A stretch of DNA of 12,927 bases from GCA-2731375 sp047518225 (GTDB taxonomy: Bacteria > Pseudomonadota > Alphaproteobacteria > GCA-2731375), in contig JAKZRK010000315.1 in assembly GCA_047518225.1 (NCBI GenBank), forward strand, positions 1 to 12,927, read 5' to 3'. A program made the position numbers and the translations under genes. Position 1 is the stretch's first letter. Each line of letters starts with the position of its first letter. The notes beneath the pieces are model-generated. The model was not told the origin of the DNA and searched no databases. It saw only the letters and a list, made by a program, of their open reading frames with translations. Of this stretch, positions 1 through 7,726 are shown piece by piece.

Positions 1-249
1 CCAAGGATAGGTAATATCAGGTTTTATCCACCAGCAACGCGGAGACAGGCAAATATTCTTCACCGAACCGCAAAGACCTGTACAAGCACGCCATCGGCCA
101 ACAACTTTTTACCGCCCCGTCAAGATTCAGCTATAGCTCCATCAAGCAACAGCTATTGGCGACAAGGTAGGAAGAAAATCCGAAGCCAAAATATTCTGCC
201 TGACACCCACAAATCAGTAACTCGTTCTCGTATTCGGCTTGTTAAGTGA
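1..249 (+). CDS. Possible 3' end of a gene entering from the left edge, unrecognised
   Basis: Frame 1 is open without a stop from the first base to a TGA at 247-249, 82 codons. The predicted peptide is rich in Arg, Lys, Ser, Thr, Asn and Pro and ends in a basic tail (KSVTRSRIRLVK). I recognise no family or motif. Its composition is AT-richer than the genes to its right and its codon use does not look like theirs. It may be the tail of a real gene whose start lies outside the window, an acquired gene, or a chance open frame. A stop-free run of this length at random is uncommon but not rare. No terminator-like hairpin with a T-run follows it. Confidence 0.2.
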   Translation, partial: PRIGNIRFYPPATRRQANILHRTAKTCTSTPSANNFLPPRQDSAIAPSSNSYWRQGRKKIRSQNILPDTHKSVTRSRIRLVK

Positions 250-513
250 AATAGCGAATTTAGGCATAAACCAGTAAATTCCACTTTCAAAGAACAGCCG
301 TAACCTACGGATTCCCCTGGACCTTCGCAAGTGTCTTTCCATAAATGCCGCAAGAAAATCACATATTGTGGCAACAATGCAACAAATGCATAAGTCCAAG
401 TCAGGATGGTAATATCAAACAGCTCGTGTTGTAGTATGTAAAAGTTAATAAACTTACCTACTGTGTTCAGTACCGTCTAACGACGATCGCCGGTTTTCAT
501 ACTGCGAACCCTG
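250..513. other. AT-rich stretch without a recognisable gene
   Basis: No ORF here resembles a known protein. A short hairpin (CCGTA, loop ACC, TACGG) lies at 298-310 without a following T-run, so it is not a convincing terminator. The stretch 430-465 is AT-rich and includes the symmetric AAGTTAATAAACTT, a plausible place for the promoter of the downstream DUF3108 gene. No clear -35/-10 pair could be assigned. The GC content is visibly lower than in the rest of the window, which suggests a non-coding spacer or a segment of different origin. Confidence 0.4.
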
Positions 514-1407
514 ATGATGGCCCTTGTCTCTCAAGCAAAAGTTGCGTCTATATATCTGATTATACTGGCGCTTTTCGCGCCCAGCTTGGCATTACCTGGC
601 CATGCCGGGAGTTATTCGCCGCGGCTGCAACGCATCGATTTGGGATATGATATTTACTTGGGCGGGTTTCTCGCGGGCTCAGTTGATCTGACGATTGAAT
701 CGGACGGCAAGCGTTACAAAATCAATAGTGCCTCCCGTAGTCATGGTGTGCTGGATATTCTGTTTAATTTCAGACGTCAGAACGATGTTCTGGGCCAAAT
801 AACCGGACAGACGGCCAAGCCCTTGAAATATGCGGCAACAGGCGTCTGGGCCGGCGAGGCGCGTTCCGTTTCAATTATTTACATGGGCGAAAATGGCTTG
901 AAATTTACGGCACGGCCAAACGCGACCGAAGACGAGCGTGAGCCCGTGCCCCCGCATCTTTTGCCGGGCACCATGGACCCTTTCAGTGCGCTGTATCAGG
1001 CGGTATTGCGCTATCATGAGCGGGAAATGTGCGACGGCAGGAGCCAGGTGTTCGATGGGCGGCGGCGTTACGACTTTTTCTTTGAAGCCATTATCGGCGG
1101 ACCGGTGTCAGGGCCGCTCTATTCCGGCCCGGCGAACATTTGCCGCGTGCGGCAAATTCCCATTGCCGGGTTTTCGCGGCGCGCCTGGTTGCCGCGTCTA
1201 ATGCGGCCGGAGTGGACGGACATTTGGATGGCCAAGGTGCGCGATGATCTACCGGCCTTGCCCGCGCGCCTGGAAGCCGACGCCGGTCTCGGTGCCATGG
1301 TCGCGCATTTGGTGGCCATCGGCGGCCGAAAACATCCGCCGGGCGAGGAGCCGTCTGAAAAGGGAAGACGGGAGGATATAGCGTCCGATGACGATCCTCG
1401 GCACTGA
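514..1407 (+). CDS. DUF3108 domain-containing secreted protein
   Basis: Protein of 297 aa. The N-terminus has a signal peptide: a short polar start with Lys9, a hydrophobic core (about residues 10-24) and likely cleavage after an Ala near residues 26-31. The mature part matches what I know of the DUF3108 family: an opening YDIYLGGFLAGSVDLTIE strand pair (about 45-62), a 'GTMDPFSALYQ' segment near 152-162, then 'CDGRSQVFDGRRRYDF' and a C-terminal 'CRVRQIPIAGFSRR'. DUF3108 proteins are predicted periplasmic beta-rich proteins of unknown role, common in alphaproteobacteria. Two adjacent ATG codons (514, 517) are possible starts and neither has a strong ribosome site. The last 30 residues are charged and probably disordered. 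The gene converges on the hydrolase gene with an 18-nt gap and no obvious terminator between. The family call is firm; the function is unknown. Confidence 0.85.
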   Translation: MMALVSQAKVASIYLIILALFAPSLALPGHAGSYSPRLQRIDLGYDIYLGGFLAGSVDLTIESDGKRYKINSASRSHGVLDILFNFRRQNDVLGQITGQTAKPLKYAATGVWAGEARSVSIIYMGENGLKFTARPNATEDEREPVPPHLLPGTMDPFSALYQAVLRYHEREMCDGRSQVFDGRRRYDFFFEAIIGGPVSGPLYSGPANICRVRQIPIAGFSRRAWLPRLMRPEWTDIWMAKVRDDLPALPARLEADAGLGAMVAHLVAIGGRKHPPGEEPSEKGRREDIASDDDPRH

Positions 1408-1425
1408 TACCAGACTGGGCCGATC

Positions 1426-2280
1426 TCACTCCTGGCGCAGGAATTCCAGCGCGGCCCGCATCGCGCCCGAATGGCCCCAGACATCGTGCGCCGCGCCGCC
1501 GTCAATGACCAACGATCTGGAGCGGTCCGGGGTCTTGAAAAATGCGCTGCAATCACCTAGCTGCCCACCCGTCCGCTCAGGTTGGTACCAGGGGTCGTCG
1601 CTCCGCACGATTGCTAATACCGGTTCCCCATCCGGTGCCGCCAATCCGCGAATGAACGGCGCCCCGTGGCAGGTCCATTGGGCGACAATTCGTGCCCTAA
1701 ATTCTTCACCCCGATACAGGGCCGCGGCGACGCCACCCTCGCTGGTGCCGACCAGATATAGGCGGTCGTTATCGATCCAGGGCAGCGCGGCCATGCGCTG
1801 CAGGGCATAACTGATTTCCACCAAGCGAAAATCGAAGACGAAGATATTCCGGCCGCCCGTGCGTTCCGAGGGGCGGCATTGCAAGGGGCGAAAGCGCCTT
1901 GCGAGACTGTTTGGCGCGATGACGGCGAAACCGGCCTTGGCGAAGGCCCGCAACGGCGCCAAGCGGCCTTGGCCGTTACAGCCATGCATGTAAAGTATCG
2001 TTGGATAACGCCCGGGCGGGGGCAAATCGGCAAGATGATCGCGCATGGCCTTGTCGGACAACTTTCCGGCCAGCGGCTCCAGGCCTTTCCGCCGGGGCAG
2101 CAGGATCATTGCCTGGTCAAACGTCCGGGCGATATCGCTGTCGCTCTCGGTCAGAATTGAAGGATTTAAAAGCTCGCTGCGGTTCCACAATTCGCTCTCA
2201 CAAGCGGTCAGCAACAGCAGCGGTACCAGAAAAATCCATGGCATTCGGATCCGGCCGAAATCCGTGTTCCATGACGGCAT
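1426..2280 (-). CDS. Lipoprotein-type alpha/beta hydrolase (dienelactone hydrolase-like)
   Basis: Protein of 284 aa from the ATG at 2280. That start overlaps the TAA stop of ispE by one base (TAATG) and has a GGTAGGA ribosome site just upstream, so I prefer it to the longer frame starting at 2319. Residues 13-27 form a hydrophobic signal ending in LLLLTAC, a lipobox with Cys27 as the likely lipidated residue. The rest is an alpha/beta hydrolase: an oxyanion-type 'YMHGCNGQG' near 97-105, the nucleophile elbow GTSEGG with Ser180, a candidate acid at Asp228/229 (SDDPWYQ) and His265 (AAHDVWG). The layout resembles dienelactone hydrolase family proteins. It would be an envelope-anchored esterase or peptidase-like enzyme; the substrate cannot be read from the sequence. 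It is the last gene of the etfQO-TPR-ispE run. Confidence 0.8.
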   Translation of the reverse strand: MPSWNTDFGRIRMPWIFLVPLLLLTACESELWNRSELLNPSILTESDSDIARTFDQAMILLPRRKGLEPLAGKLSDKAMRDHLADLPPPGRYPTILYMHGCNGQGRLAPLRAFAKAGFAVIAPNSLARRFRPLQCRPSERTGGRNIFVFDFRLVEISYALQRMAALPWIDNDRLYLVGTSEGGVAAALYRGEEFRARIVAQWTCHGAPFIRGLAAPDGEPVLAIVRSDDPWYQPERTGGQLGDCSAFFKTPDRSRSLVIDGGAAHDVWGHSGAMRAALEFLRQE

Positions 2281-3152
2281 TATCCTACCCTCTCGATCGC
2301 ACTGGCTTGCACCCACCAATCGGTCCGCGCGGCGGCCAATTTGCCCGCGGCCGCCTTGGCGCGGGCCAAATTATCGAATAGGCCGAAACAAGTCGCCCCG
2401 GAACCGGACATCCGTGCCAGCCGGCAATGGGGCAGGGCCGCCACGGCTTCGATGACCTCGCCGATGACGGGGGCTAGCCGCCGGGCCGCGGGCTCCAGAT
2501 CATTGCGGCGGCGAGCCAGGGCTTGCGCCAGTGCCGCCGCCTGGCCGGTGCTTTCCCGCCAAGGGTGGCTGGGCGCAAAGGTGTTTGGCAAACCGTCAAA
2601 TACCGCGGCCGTCGATACCGCTGGTCCAGGATTGACCAAAAGCAATGCGAAGCATGGCAGTGGCGGCGCCTGCCGAACTTCATGGCCAATGCCGCCGATC
2701 AGGCTGGGCCGGGCGGTCAGGCAAACCGGAACATCGGCGCCCAGGCGGGCAGCCAGGGCATGCAGAGCAACGTCGCTGATGGGCAATTGCCACAGCGCCC
2801 GCAATGCCAACAGGGTCGCCGCCGCGTCGGCCGAGCCGCCGCCGAGGCCCGCCGCGACCGGCAATGTTTTGCGCAGCCCGATCCGGGCCCGCGCCTGGAT
2901 GCGCGCGGCCCGTGCCAGCGACGTCGCGGCCTGTAACACCAAATTGTTGTGATCCACGGGCAGTCCGGCGGCGAAGGGGCCATCAATGGTTAGTGCCAGA
3001 TCGTCGCTTGCCTCGACATTGATGGTATCGCCCAGGCGGGCGAAAACAATCAGGCTGTCCAGGCAATGATAACCGTCCGACCGCCGTCCGTTAACATGCA
3101 GATAAAGATTGATTTTTGCGTGCGCCGGCCACTGCCCGCCATCGCCCGCCAT
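2280..3152 (-). CDS. ispE: 4-diphosphocytidyl-2-C-methyl-D-erythritol kinase
   Basis: IspE phosphorylates the 2-hydroxyl of CDP-methylerythritol with ATP, the fourth step of the MEP route to isoprenoid precursors, in the cytoplasm. The 290-aa protein carries all GHMP-kinase landmarks: HAKINLYLHV with Lys13 at the N-terminus, 'SDGYHCLDSLIVF' (25-37), the ATP loop PVAAGLGGGSADAA (98-111), the catalytic Asp140 in GADVP, and the C-terminal MSGSGATCFG (248-257). The frame is open further upstream to 3362, but that stretch overlaps the TPR gene and carries no IspE similarity. The ATG at 3152 fits the family's length and start, although its ribosome site is weak. It lies 19 nt after the TPR gene stop and shares one base with the following hydrolase start, so expression is probably coupled. 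Confidence 0.96.
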   Translation of the reverse strand: MAGDGGQWPAHAKINLYLHVNGRRSDGYHCLDSLIVFARLGDTINVEASDDLALTIDGPFAAGLPVDHNNLVLQAATSLARAARIQARARIGLRKTLPVAAGLGGGSADAAATLLALRALWQLPISDVALHALAARLGADVPVCLTARPSLIGGIGHEVRQAPPLPCFALLLVNPGPAVSTAAVFDGLPNTFAPSHPWRESTGQAAALAQALARRRNDLEPAARRLAPVIGEVIEAVAALPHCRLARMSGSGATCFGLFDNLARAKAAAGKLAAARTDWWVQASAIERVG

Positions 3153-3171
3153 CTTCGCCAAGGTAGGCGGC

Positions 3172-4959
3172 TCAGCCACCGTTTTCGCTTTTATTGCCCT
3201 TGTCGCGGCCCAGGGTTTCGGGGAGACCCAGGCCATTGTTTCGCTTGGCCTGGATGCCGGCGATCGATTTTTCCTCGGCGCCAAGGTCAATCGCATGGCT
3301 CCATTGGAATTTCGCTTCAAGCTTCCGTCCGGCGCGCCAATAGGCATCGCCCAGGTGATCATTTATGATGGGGTCTTGGGGCCGCAATTCTACCGCCCGC
3401 TCCAGATGTTTGACGGCTTCATCATATTGCCCCAGACGATAATATACCCAGCCCAGACTATCCACCACATAGCCGTCGTTAGGCCGCTTCGAAACAGCCT
3501 TTTCTATCATTTCGCGGGCGCGTTCCAGATTGAGGCCCTGATCAATCCAGGAGTAACCCAAATAATTAAGTATTCTGGGCTCGTCAGGTCTAAATTCCAA
3601 CGCCTTCAGGAAATCGGCTTCGGCGGCTTTCCACTGCTTGGATCGCTCCAGAGCGATACCCCGTTCATACAAAAGGCTCCAATGGCGCTGTTTCAGGGTG
3701 CCAACCCGCGCGAAAACCTCTCCAAAAGCGGCGATCGCTTCGTCAAATCGATCTTGGGACCGCAGAATTCTAGCCACCGTGATCAGCGCCGAAGTATCGT
3801 CTGACCGTTCCTTTGCCATGCTCCGCAACAAAGCGACCGTTTCGTCAACCCGATCCAGGTTGTTCATATTGGCGGCCGTGCGGATGCGGGCATTCCAATG
3901 AAAGTATGAATTTTCCGCAATTTGCCCATAGGCGGCGATGGCATCTTCAAACCGTTCCTGGCCCTCTAGAACCTCGGCTAGGAGCATACGTGCCGCGCCC
4001 AGGTCAGGGCGTAGAAGCAGGGCAAGATGAGAATAAATTCTCGCTGTTTCACTCCCCCGCGCCCCGGTTATGGCAAAGCCGGCGGACAGAAATGCCTCGG
4101 CCACGCCTTCGGCCACGGAGTTTATGGGCGGCAATAGGGTTTTGCCCAGGAGCAATTGATCGCGGGCATGGCTAACCACCGGATTGCCCAGATTCCGCGC
4201 CAGGAAATTATCGAACAGCGCCAGCGCCTTGTCCCGATCGCCGCTACGGCTTAAAAATCCACCGTAATGCAAGGTCACCCGGGTGACGCGCCGGGCGCTG
4301 CTTTTCAGGGTTTTCGCAAAAGCCGCCGCGGCCGTCTCGTCGTAGCCGGCAAAATCACTAACCAGGGCGGTGTGATAGGTGCGAAATGGTGCGAAGACGG
4401 CCCGGCTGCGCAGCTGATCGAGGGTCTTTAGCGCCGTGTTGAATTGATTGCTCCCGGCCTCTACCCAGGCCAACAGCATTGGCTGTAACAACGACATATA
4501 ATCCGCACGGGAGGAACGTTGCAAATGTATGCGGGCTGTCGATAGATCGTCAGTGCGAATGGCGTTCGTCGCCAAAATCAATCGCGCCATTGCGGCATTG
4601 TCCTGGTGGACGATCCGGCGTTTCGCCAACGCGATGGCACGGGGCACACGCCCTTCGGCCAGCATCATGACCATGGTTCGTTGCAACAGGGCCTGATTGT
4701 CGGGATCGGCGGCAAGAGCGACATTGTAAAAGTTTGCCGCGCGGACCGTATCATGTTCGTCACGGGCCAGCCGCGCCGATAGATAATGCCCCAACGGCGA
4801 GGTGCGCGCCGGTGCCCCGGCAATTGCCGCCATCGCTTTGCCATCCTGCTCGGGCGCGGAATTGGCGCAGCCCGATAACAGCGGCAGCGACAGCGTCGCC
4901 GCTGCCAATAATGCCAAGGCGCGCGGCAACGGGCTACATATTTGGATAGTTCGGGCCAC
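3172..4959 (-). CDS. Tetratricopeptide-repeat lipoprotein
   Basis: Protein of 595 aa. I place the start at GTG 4959 because GGAGGG (4965-4970) sits five bases upstream; the longer frame begins with TTG at 4977 and has no ribosome site. Residues 12-31 form a lipoprotein signal with a LLSGC lipobox, so the protein is probably anchored in the envelope facing the periplasm. The mature part is helical with repeated TPR units. The clearest are in the last third, for example 'ILNYLGYSWIDQGLNLERA', 'DSLGWVYYRLGQYDEAVKHLE' and 'INDHLGDAYWRAGRKLEAK'; weaker ones lie earlier, such as 'LAEVLEGQERFEDAIAAYG'. TPR proteins are scaffolds, so the partner is unknown. The gene overlaps the end of the ETF-QO gene by 26 nt and precedes ispE. 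From memory, TPR genes next to ispE occur in other alphaproteobacteria. Confidence 0.88.
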   Translation of the reverse strand: MARTIQICSPLPRALALLAAATLSLPLLSGCANSAPEQDGKAMAAIAGAPARTSPLGHYLSARLARDEHDTVRAANFYNVALAADPDNQALLQRTMVMMLAEGRVPRAIALAKRRIVHQDNAAMARLILATNAIRTDDLSTARIHLQRSSRADYMSLLQPMLLAWVEAGSNQFNTALKTLDQLRSRAVFAPFRTYHTALVSDFAGYDETAAAAFAKTLKSSARRVTRVTLHYGGFLSRSGDRDKALALFDNFLARNLGNPVVSHARDQLLLGKTLLPPINSVAEGVAEAFLSAGFAITGARGSETARIYSHLALLLRPDLGAARMLLAEVLEGQERFEDAIAAYGQIAENSYFHWNARIRTAANMNNLDRVDETVALLRSMAKERSDDTSALITVARILRSQDRFDEAIAAFGEVFARVGTLKQRHWSLLYERGIALERSKQWKAAEADFLKALEFRPDEPRILNYLGYSWIDQGLNLERAREMIEKAVSKRPNDGYVVDSLGWVYYRLGQYDEAVKHLERAVELRPQDPIINDHLGDAYWRAGRKLEAKFQWSHAIDLGAEEKSIAGIQAKRNNGLGLPETLGRDKGNKSENGG

Positions 4960-6598
4960 CCGTTCCCTCCGGTACAATCCAGGTAATATTCTGTGTTGGA
5001 TCCTTTATTTCACAGGTTTTGCAATGAAGGCAATTTTGCGCGCTAATTTGCAGCCGCGCGTTACCGCCAGCGTCATCGGTCAGGATTTCGTATACGCCGG
5101 CGGGACAATACCGCTGTTCCGGTGCATCATAAAGCGCCAGATTATGGGCCACCGGCACATTTGGGTCGGCCAAAAGCAGATGTACCGGTTGATCCTCTTC
5201 ATGGTTGGTGTTGGAGATAAAGACCGAGGATAATTTATCGAAACTGTAGACCCCATCGGGTTTGGGATAGTCGATGGCCTGACATCGCTCTTTCGGTTTC
5301 AGGCTTTCGTGATCGTGGTGCGGATTGTTCAGGGTCCAGCCGACATGGCCGCCAAGGAATTGATCGACACCGTTGTAGAGCGTGCCGCCAATCAAGCCCC
5401 ATTTGGCGAAGGCCGGGCGGAAGTTGCGGGCCGCGGTCAATTCCCGCCAGACCCAGGACTGGCGCAAGGCGGCCGGATAACTTTCCAGCACCGCTTGGGG
5501 CATCTCTTCACCGGCTGCGTTCGCTGTCTGGATCGCCCCGAAGGCTGCTTCGGCCGCCAACATGCCGGTCTTGATGGCGTTGTGGCTGCCCTTGATTTTC
5601 GGCACGTTCATGAAGCCGGCGCTGCAACCGATCAGGGCGCCGCCGGGAAACACCAGGCCGGGTATGGATTGCAAGCCGCCCTCATTCAGGGCCCGGGCGC
5701 CATAGGCGATACGCTTGCCCCCTTCCAGGTGGCGTCTGATTTCGGGATGGGTCTTATAGCGTTGGAATTCGTCGAACGGGGACAGATAGGGGTTCTGGTA
5801 ATCCAGCGCGATGACGAAGCCGATGGCGACCTGATTATTGTCCAGATGATACAGGAACGATCCGCCATAGGTGGCGTTGTCCATGGGCCAACCGGCCGTA
5901 TGCACCACCAGGCCTTCACGGTGCGCTTCGTCGGGAACTTCCCAAAGTTCCTTGAGGCCGATGCCATAGGTCTGCGGCTGGCAATCCTTGTCCAAATCAA
6001 ATCGTTTCATCAATTGCTGCGACAACGAGCCCCTGCACCCTTCGCCAAATAGGGTATATTTGGCGTGCAGTTCCATGCCCGCCTCGAAGCTCGGCTTTTG
6101 CTCTCCCTGGGCATCGATGCCCATGACCCCGGTGACCACGCCCTTGACCCGGCCATCGTCGTGGAACAGAAGCTCGGAGGCGGCGAACCCCGGAAATATC
6201 TCAACTCCCATCGCCTCGGCCTGCTCCGCCAGCCAACGGCAGAAGTTGCCCAGCGAGATGATGTAATTGCCTTTGTTATGAGTTGCCCTGGGCAACACGA
6301 TATTGGGCAGCGGGATCGAATTGTTGGCCGTTAGAAACATAAATTTTTCGACCGTCACCGGAACGTTCAAGGGCGCGCCGCGCGCGGCCCAATCGGGGAT
6401 CAGCTCGTTCAGTGCGCGGGGCTCCATCACCGCGCCCGACATGATATGGGCGCCGACCTCCGAGCCTTTTTCAAGCACGCAAACGGAAAGCTCGACGCCG
6501 GCCTCTTCGGCCATCTGCATCAGCCGGATCGCCGCCGACAGGCCCGCCGGTCCGGCACCGACGATCAGCACATCCACTTCCATCGATTCGCGTTCCAT
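4934..6598 (-). CDS. Electron transfer flavoprotein-ubiquinone oxidoreductase
   Basis: ETF-QO takes electrons from reduced electron transfer flavoprotein, which collects them from acyl-CoA and other dehydrogenases, and passes them to ubiquinone at the inner membrane. The protein starts MERESMEVDVLIVGAGPAG: the FAD dinucleotide fold GAGPAG is at residues 14-19. The C-terminus has the single [4Fe-4S] site Cys498, Cys523, Cys526, Cys529, with the family's 25-3-3 spacing, in 'YCPAGVYE' and 'NCLHCKTCEIKDP', and ends in the typical GGPNYPNM. The length of 554 aa is normal for bacterial ETF-QO. I chose ATG 6598 over ATG 6607 because MERESME is the usual start and AAGGA lies eight bases upstream of it. 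It is the first gene of a minus-strand run and its 3' end contains the TPR gene's ribosome site and start. Confidence 0.97.
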   Translation of the reverse strand: MERESMEVDVLIVGAGPAGLSAAIRLMQMAEEAGVELSVCVLEKGSEVGAHIMSGAVMEPRALNELIPDWAARGAPLNVPVTVEKFMFLTANNSIPLPNIVLPRATHNKGNYIISLGNFCRWLAEQAEAMGVEIFPGFAASELLFHDDGRVKGVVTGVMGIDAQGEQKPSFEAGMELHAKYTLFGEGCRGSLSQQLMKRFDLDKDCQPQTYGIGLKELWEVPDEAHREGLVVHTAGWPMDNATYGGSFLYHLDNNQVAIGFVIALDYQNPYLSPFDEFQRYKTHPEIRRHLEGGKRIAYGARALNEGGLQSIPGLVFPGGALIGCSAGFMNVPKIKGSHNAIKTGMLAAEAAFGAIQTANAAGEEMPQAVLESYPAALRQSWVWRELTAARNFRPAFAKWGLIGGTLYNGVDQFLGGHVGWTLNNPHHDHESLKPKERCQAIDYPKPDGVYSFDKLSSVFISNTNHEEDQPVHLLLADPNVPVAHNLALYDAPEQRYCPAGVYEILTDDAGGNARLQISAQNCLHCKTCEIKDPTQNITWIVPEGTGGPNYPNM

Positions 6599-6637
6599 GG
6601 CACCCATCCTTACTGAACCACGTTATGAATGTGGCCC

Positions 6638-6667
6638 GTTATGCCGCCGAACCATCCGGCGGGTCAA
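6638..6667 (-). promoter_or_regulatory. Candidate sigma-70-type promoter of the ETF-QO operon
   Basis: On the minus strand TTGACC (6667-6662) and CATAAC (6643-6638) are separated by 18 bases, a good housekeeping-type pair, with transcription expected about 30 bases before the ETF-QO ATG at 6598. The spacer contains a perfect 6-bp inverted repeat (CCGCCG and CGGCGG around a 7-base centre, 6644-6662), which could be an operator or may be chance in GC-rich DNA. A second CGTTATG copy lies at 6621-6627. No transcript data support this. Confidence 0.4.
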
Positions 6668-6757
6668 TGGTCCCGATTTGAGGCCCCCACATGGACCCCA
6701 GGCGCGCCCGCGCCACGGGTACTGTTTCAAAATCCCAAGCCGTGCTAATTTCCCGCC

Positions 6758-7624
6758 ATGGAGCATATAGCGAATCATCTGGCCGCGCTGAATTTCTATA
6801 TCGATGCCGGGGTGGACGAGGTCATCGGCACGTCCCCCGTCGATCGTTTCGCCGAAAGCCAGACGGCACCCGCGGCACCGGCGGCCGGGGCCCATGCGAA
6901 GGCGCCGTCGCCAGCCCAATTACCAGCGCCTGGCCAACCTGCCGTTGCGCCCGCCGCGCCCGCCGCGATATCCATGCAGGCGCGCACCGAGGCCGAGGCC
7001 ACTGCCCGCACACTGGCGGCGGGGGCCGCTGATTTGCCTGCCTTGCGGGAGATCATGGACAATTTTGATCTGTGTCCACTGAAAAAGACCGCTGCCAATA
7101 CTGTTTTTGGCGCCGGCAATCCGGCCGCCATGATCATGTTGATCGGGGAAGCCCCCGGTGCCGACGAGGATCGCCAGGGGCTGCCCTTTGTCGGCGTATC
7201 GGGGCAACTGCTTGACCGTATGCTGGCTTCCATCGGGCTGGATCGCGATAGCGTCTATATCACCAATATGCTGGCCTGGCGGCCACCCGGCAACCGTAAG
7301 CCAACGGCCGAAGAGACCACCATGTGCCTGCCGTTTATTCGCCGGCATATCGAGCTGGTGGCGCCCCGGATACTGGTCTTTGTCGGCGGCACTTCGGCCA
7401 CTACCCTGTTGGAACGCCGCGACGGCATTACCCGCATGCGCGGCCGCTGGTTCGAATATCCGCCCGGCGGCACCGTTGACGCCGCCAGCGCCAATGACAC
7501 TGACGGCGCCATCCCCGCCATGCCGATCTTTCATCCCGCCTACCTTTTGCGCCAGCCGGCGCTGAAAAGATTGGCCTGGATTGATCTTCTTGCCATCAAG
7601 GCACGGCTACAAGATATAGCTTGA
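6758..7624 (+). CDS. Family 4-type uracil-DNA glycosylase
   Basis: The enzyme removes uracil from DNA to start base-excision repair. The 288-aa protein has an N-terminal segment 'LNFYIDAGVDEVIG' (11-24), an Ala/Pro-rich linker (about 36-72) and a catalytic domain from about 95. Motifs seen are GEAPGADEDRQGLPFVG (130-146) with the family 4 GE-PG-xE water-activating loop, 'WRPPGNRKPT' (174-183) and the FHPAYLLRQP loop (258-267) with the conserved His. Family 4 enzymes normally hold a [4Fe-4S] cluster with four Cys. Here only Cys106 and Cys190 exist in the whole protein, so a standard cluster cannot form; I recall related alphaproteobacterial proteins with the same feature. No strong ribosome site precedes the ATG. 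It diverges from the ETF-QO operon with a spacer of about 160 bases. Confidence 0.92.
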   Translation: MEHIANHLAALNFYIDAGVDEVIGTSPVDRFAESQTAPAAPAAGAHAKAPSPAQLPAPGQPAVAPAAPAAISMQARTEAEATARTLAAGAADLPALREIMDNFDLCPLKKTAANTVFGAGNPAAMIMLIGEAPGADEDRQGLPFVGVSGQLLDRMLASIGLDRDSVYITNMLAWRPPGNRKPTAEETTMCLPFIRRHIELVAPRILVFVGGTSATTLLERRDGITRMRGRWFEYPPGGTVDAASANDTDGAIPAMPIFHPAYLLRQPALKRLAWIDLLAIKARLQDIA

Positions 7625-7690
7625 CGTCCATATCAAGTGGTTAAATTTCGCTTGACTACTAAATGTGGTGCCGCGCGCGGAATGGCTGAC

Positions 7691-7719
7691 TTGCCGGTTT
7701 CGGCCCGATAGGCTATTAA
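7691..7719 (+). promoter_or_regulatory. Candidate promoter giving a (near-)leaderless transglycosylase mRNA
   Basis: TTGCCG (7691-7696) and TATTAA (7714-7719) are 17 bases apart. Transcription from this pair would begin about at the ATG at 7727. That would explain why no ribosome site precedes this ATG. The call rests on motif match alone; a second -35-like TTGACT lies further upstream near 7652 but has no matching -10. Confidence 0.3.
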
Positions 7720-7726
7720 AAAATCC

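Noticed and set aside
298..310. Hairpin as a terminator after the edge frame
   Set aside because: The stem is only five base pairs and no T-run follows.
153..399. Two small overlapping minus-strand ORFs (74 and 61 aa) in the AT-rich left region
   Set aside because: No recognisable motif and no convincing ribosome site; they overlap each other in different frames, and their Cys/Phe-rich peptides look like chance translation.
3152..3362. N-terminal 70-residue extension of IspE
   Set aside because: The extension lies over the TPR gene's 3' end, has no kinase similarity, and an internal ATG fits the family start.
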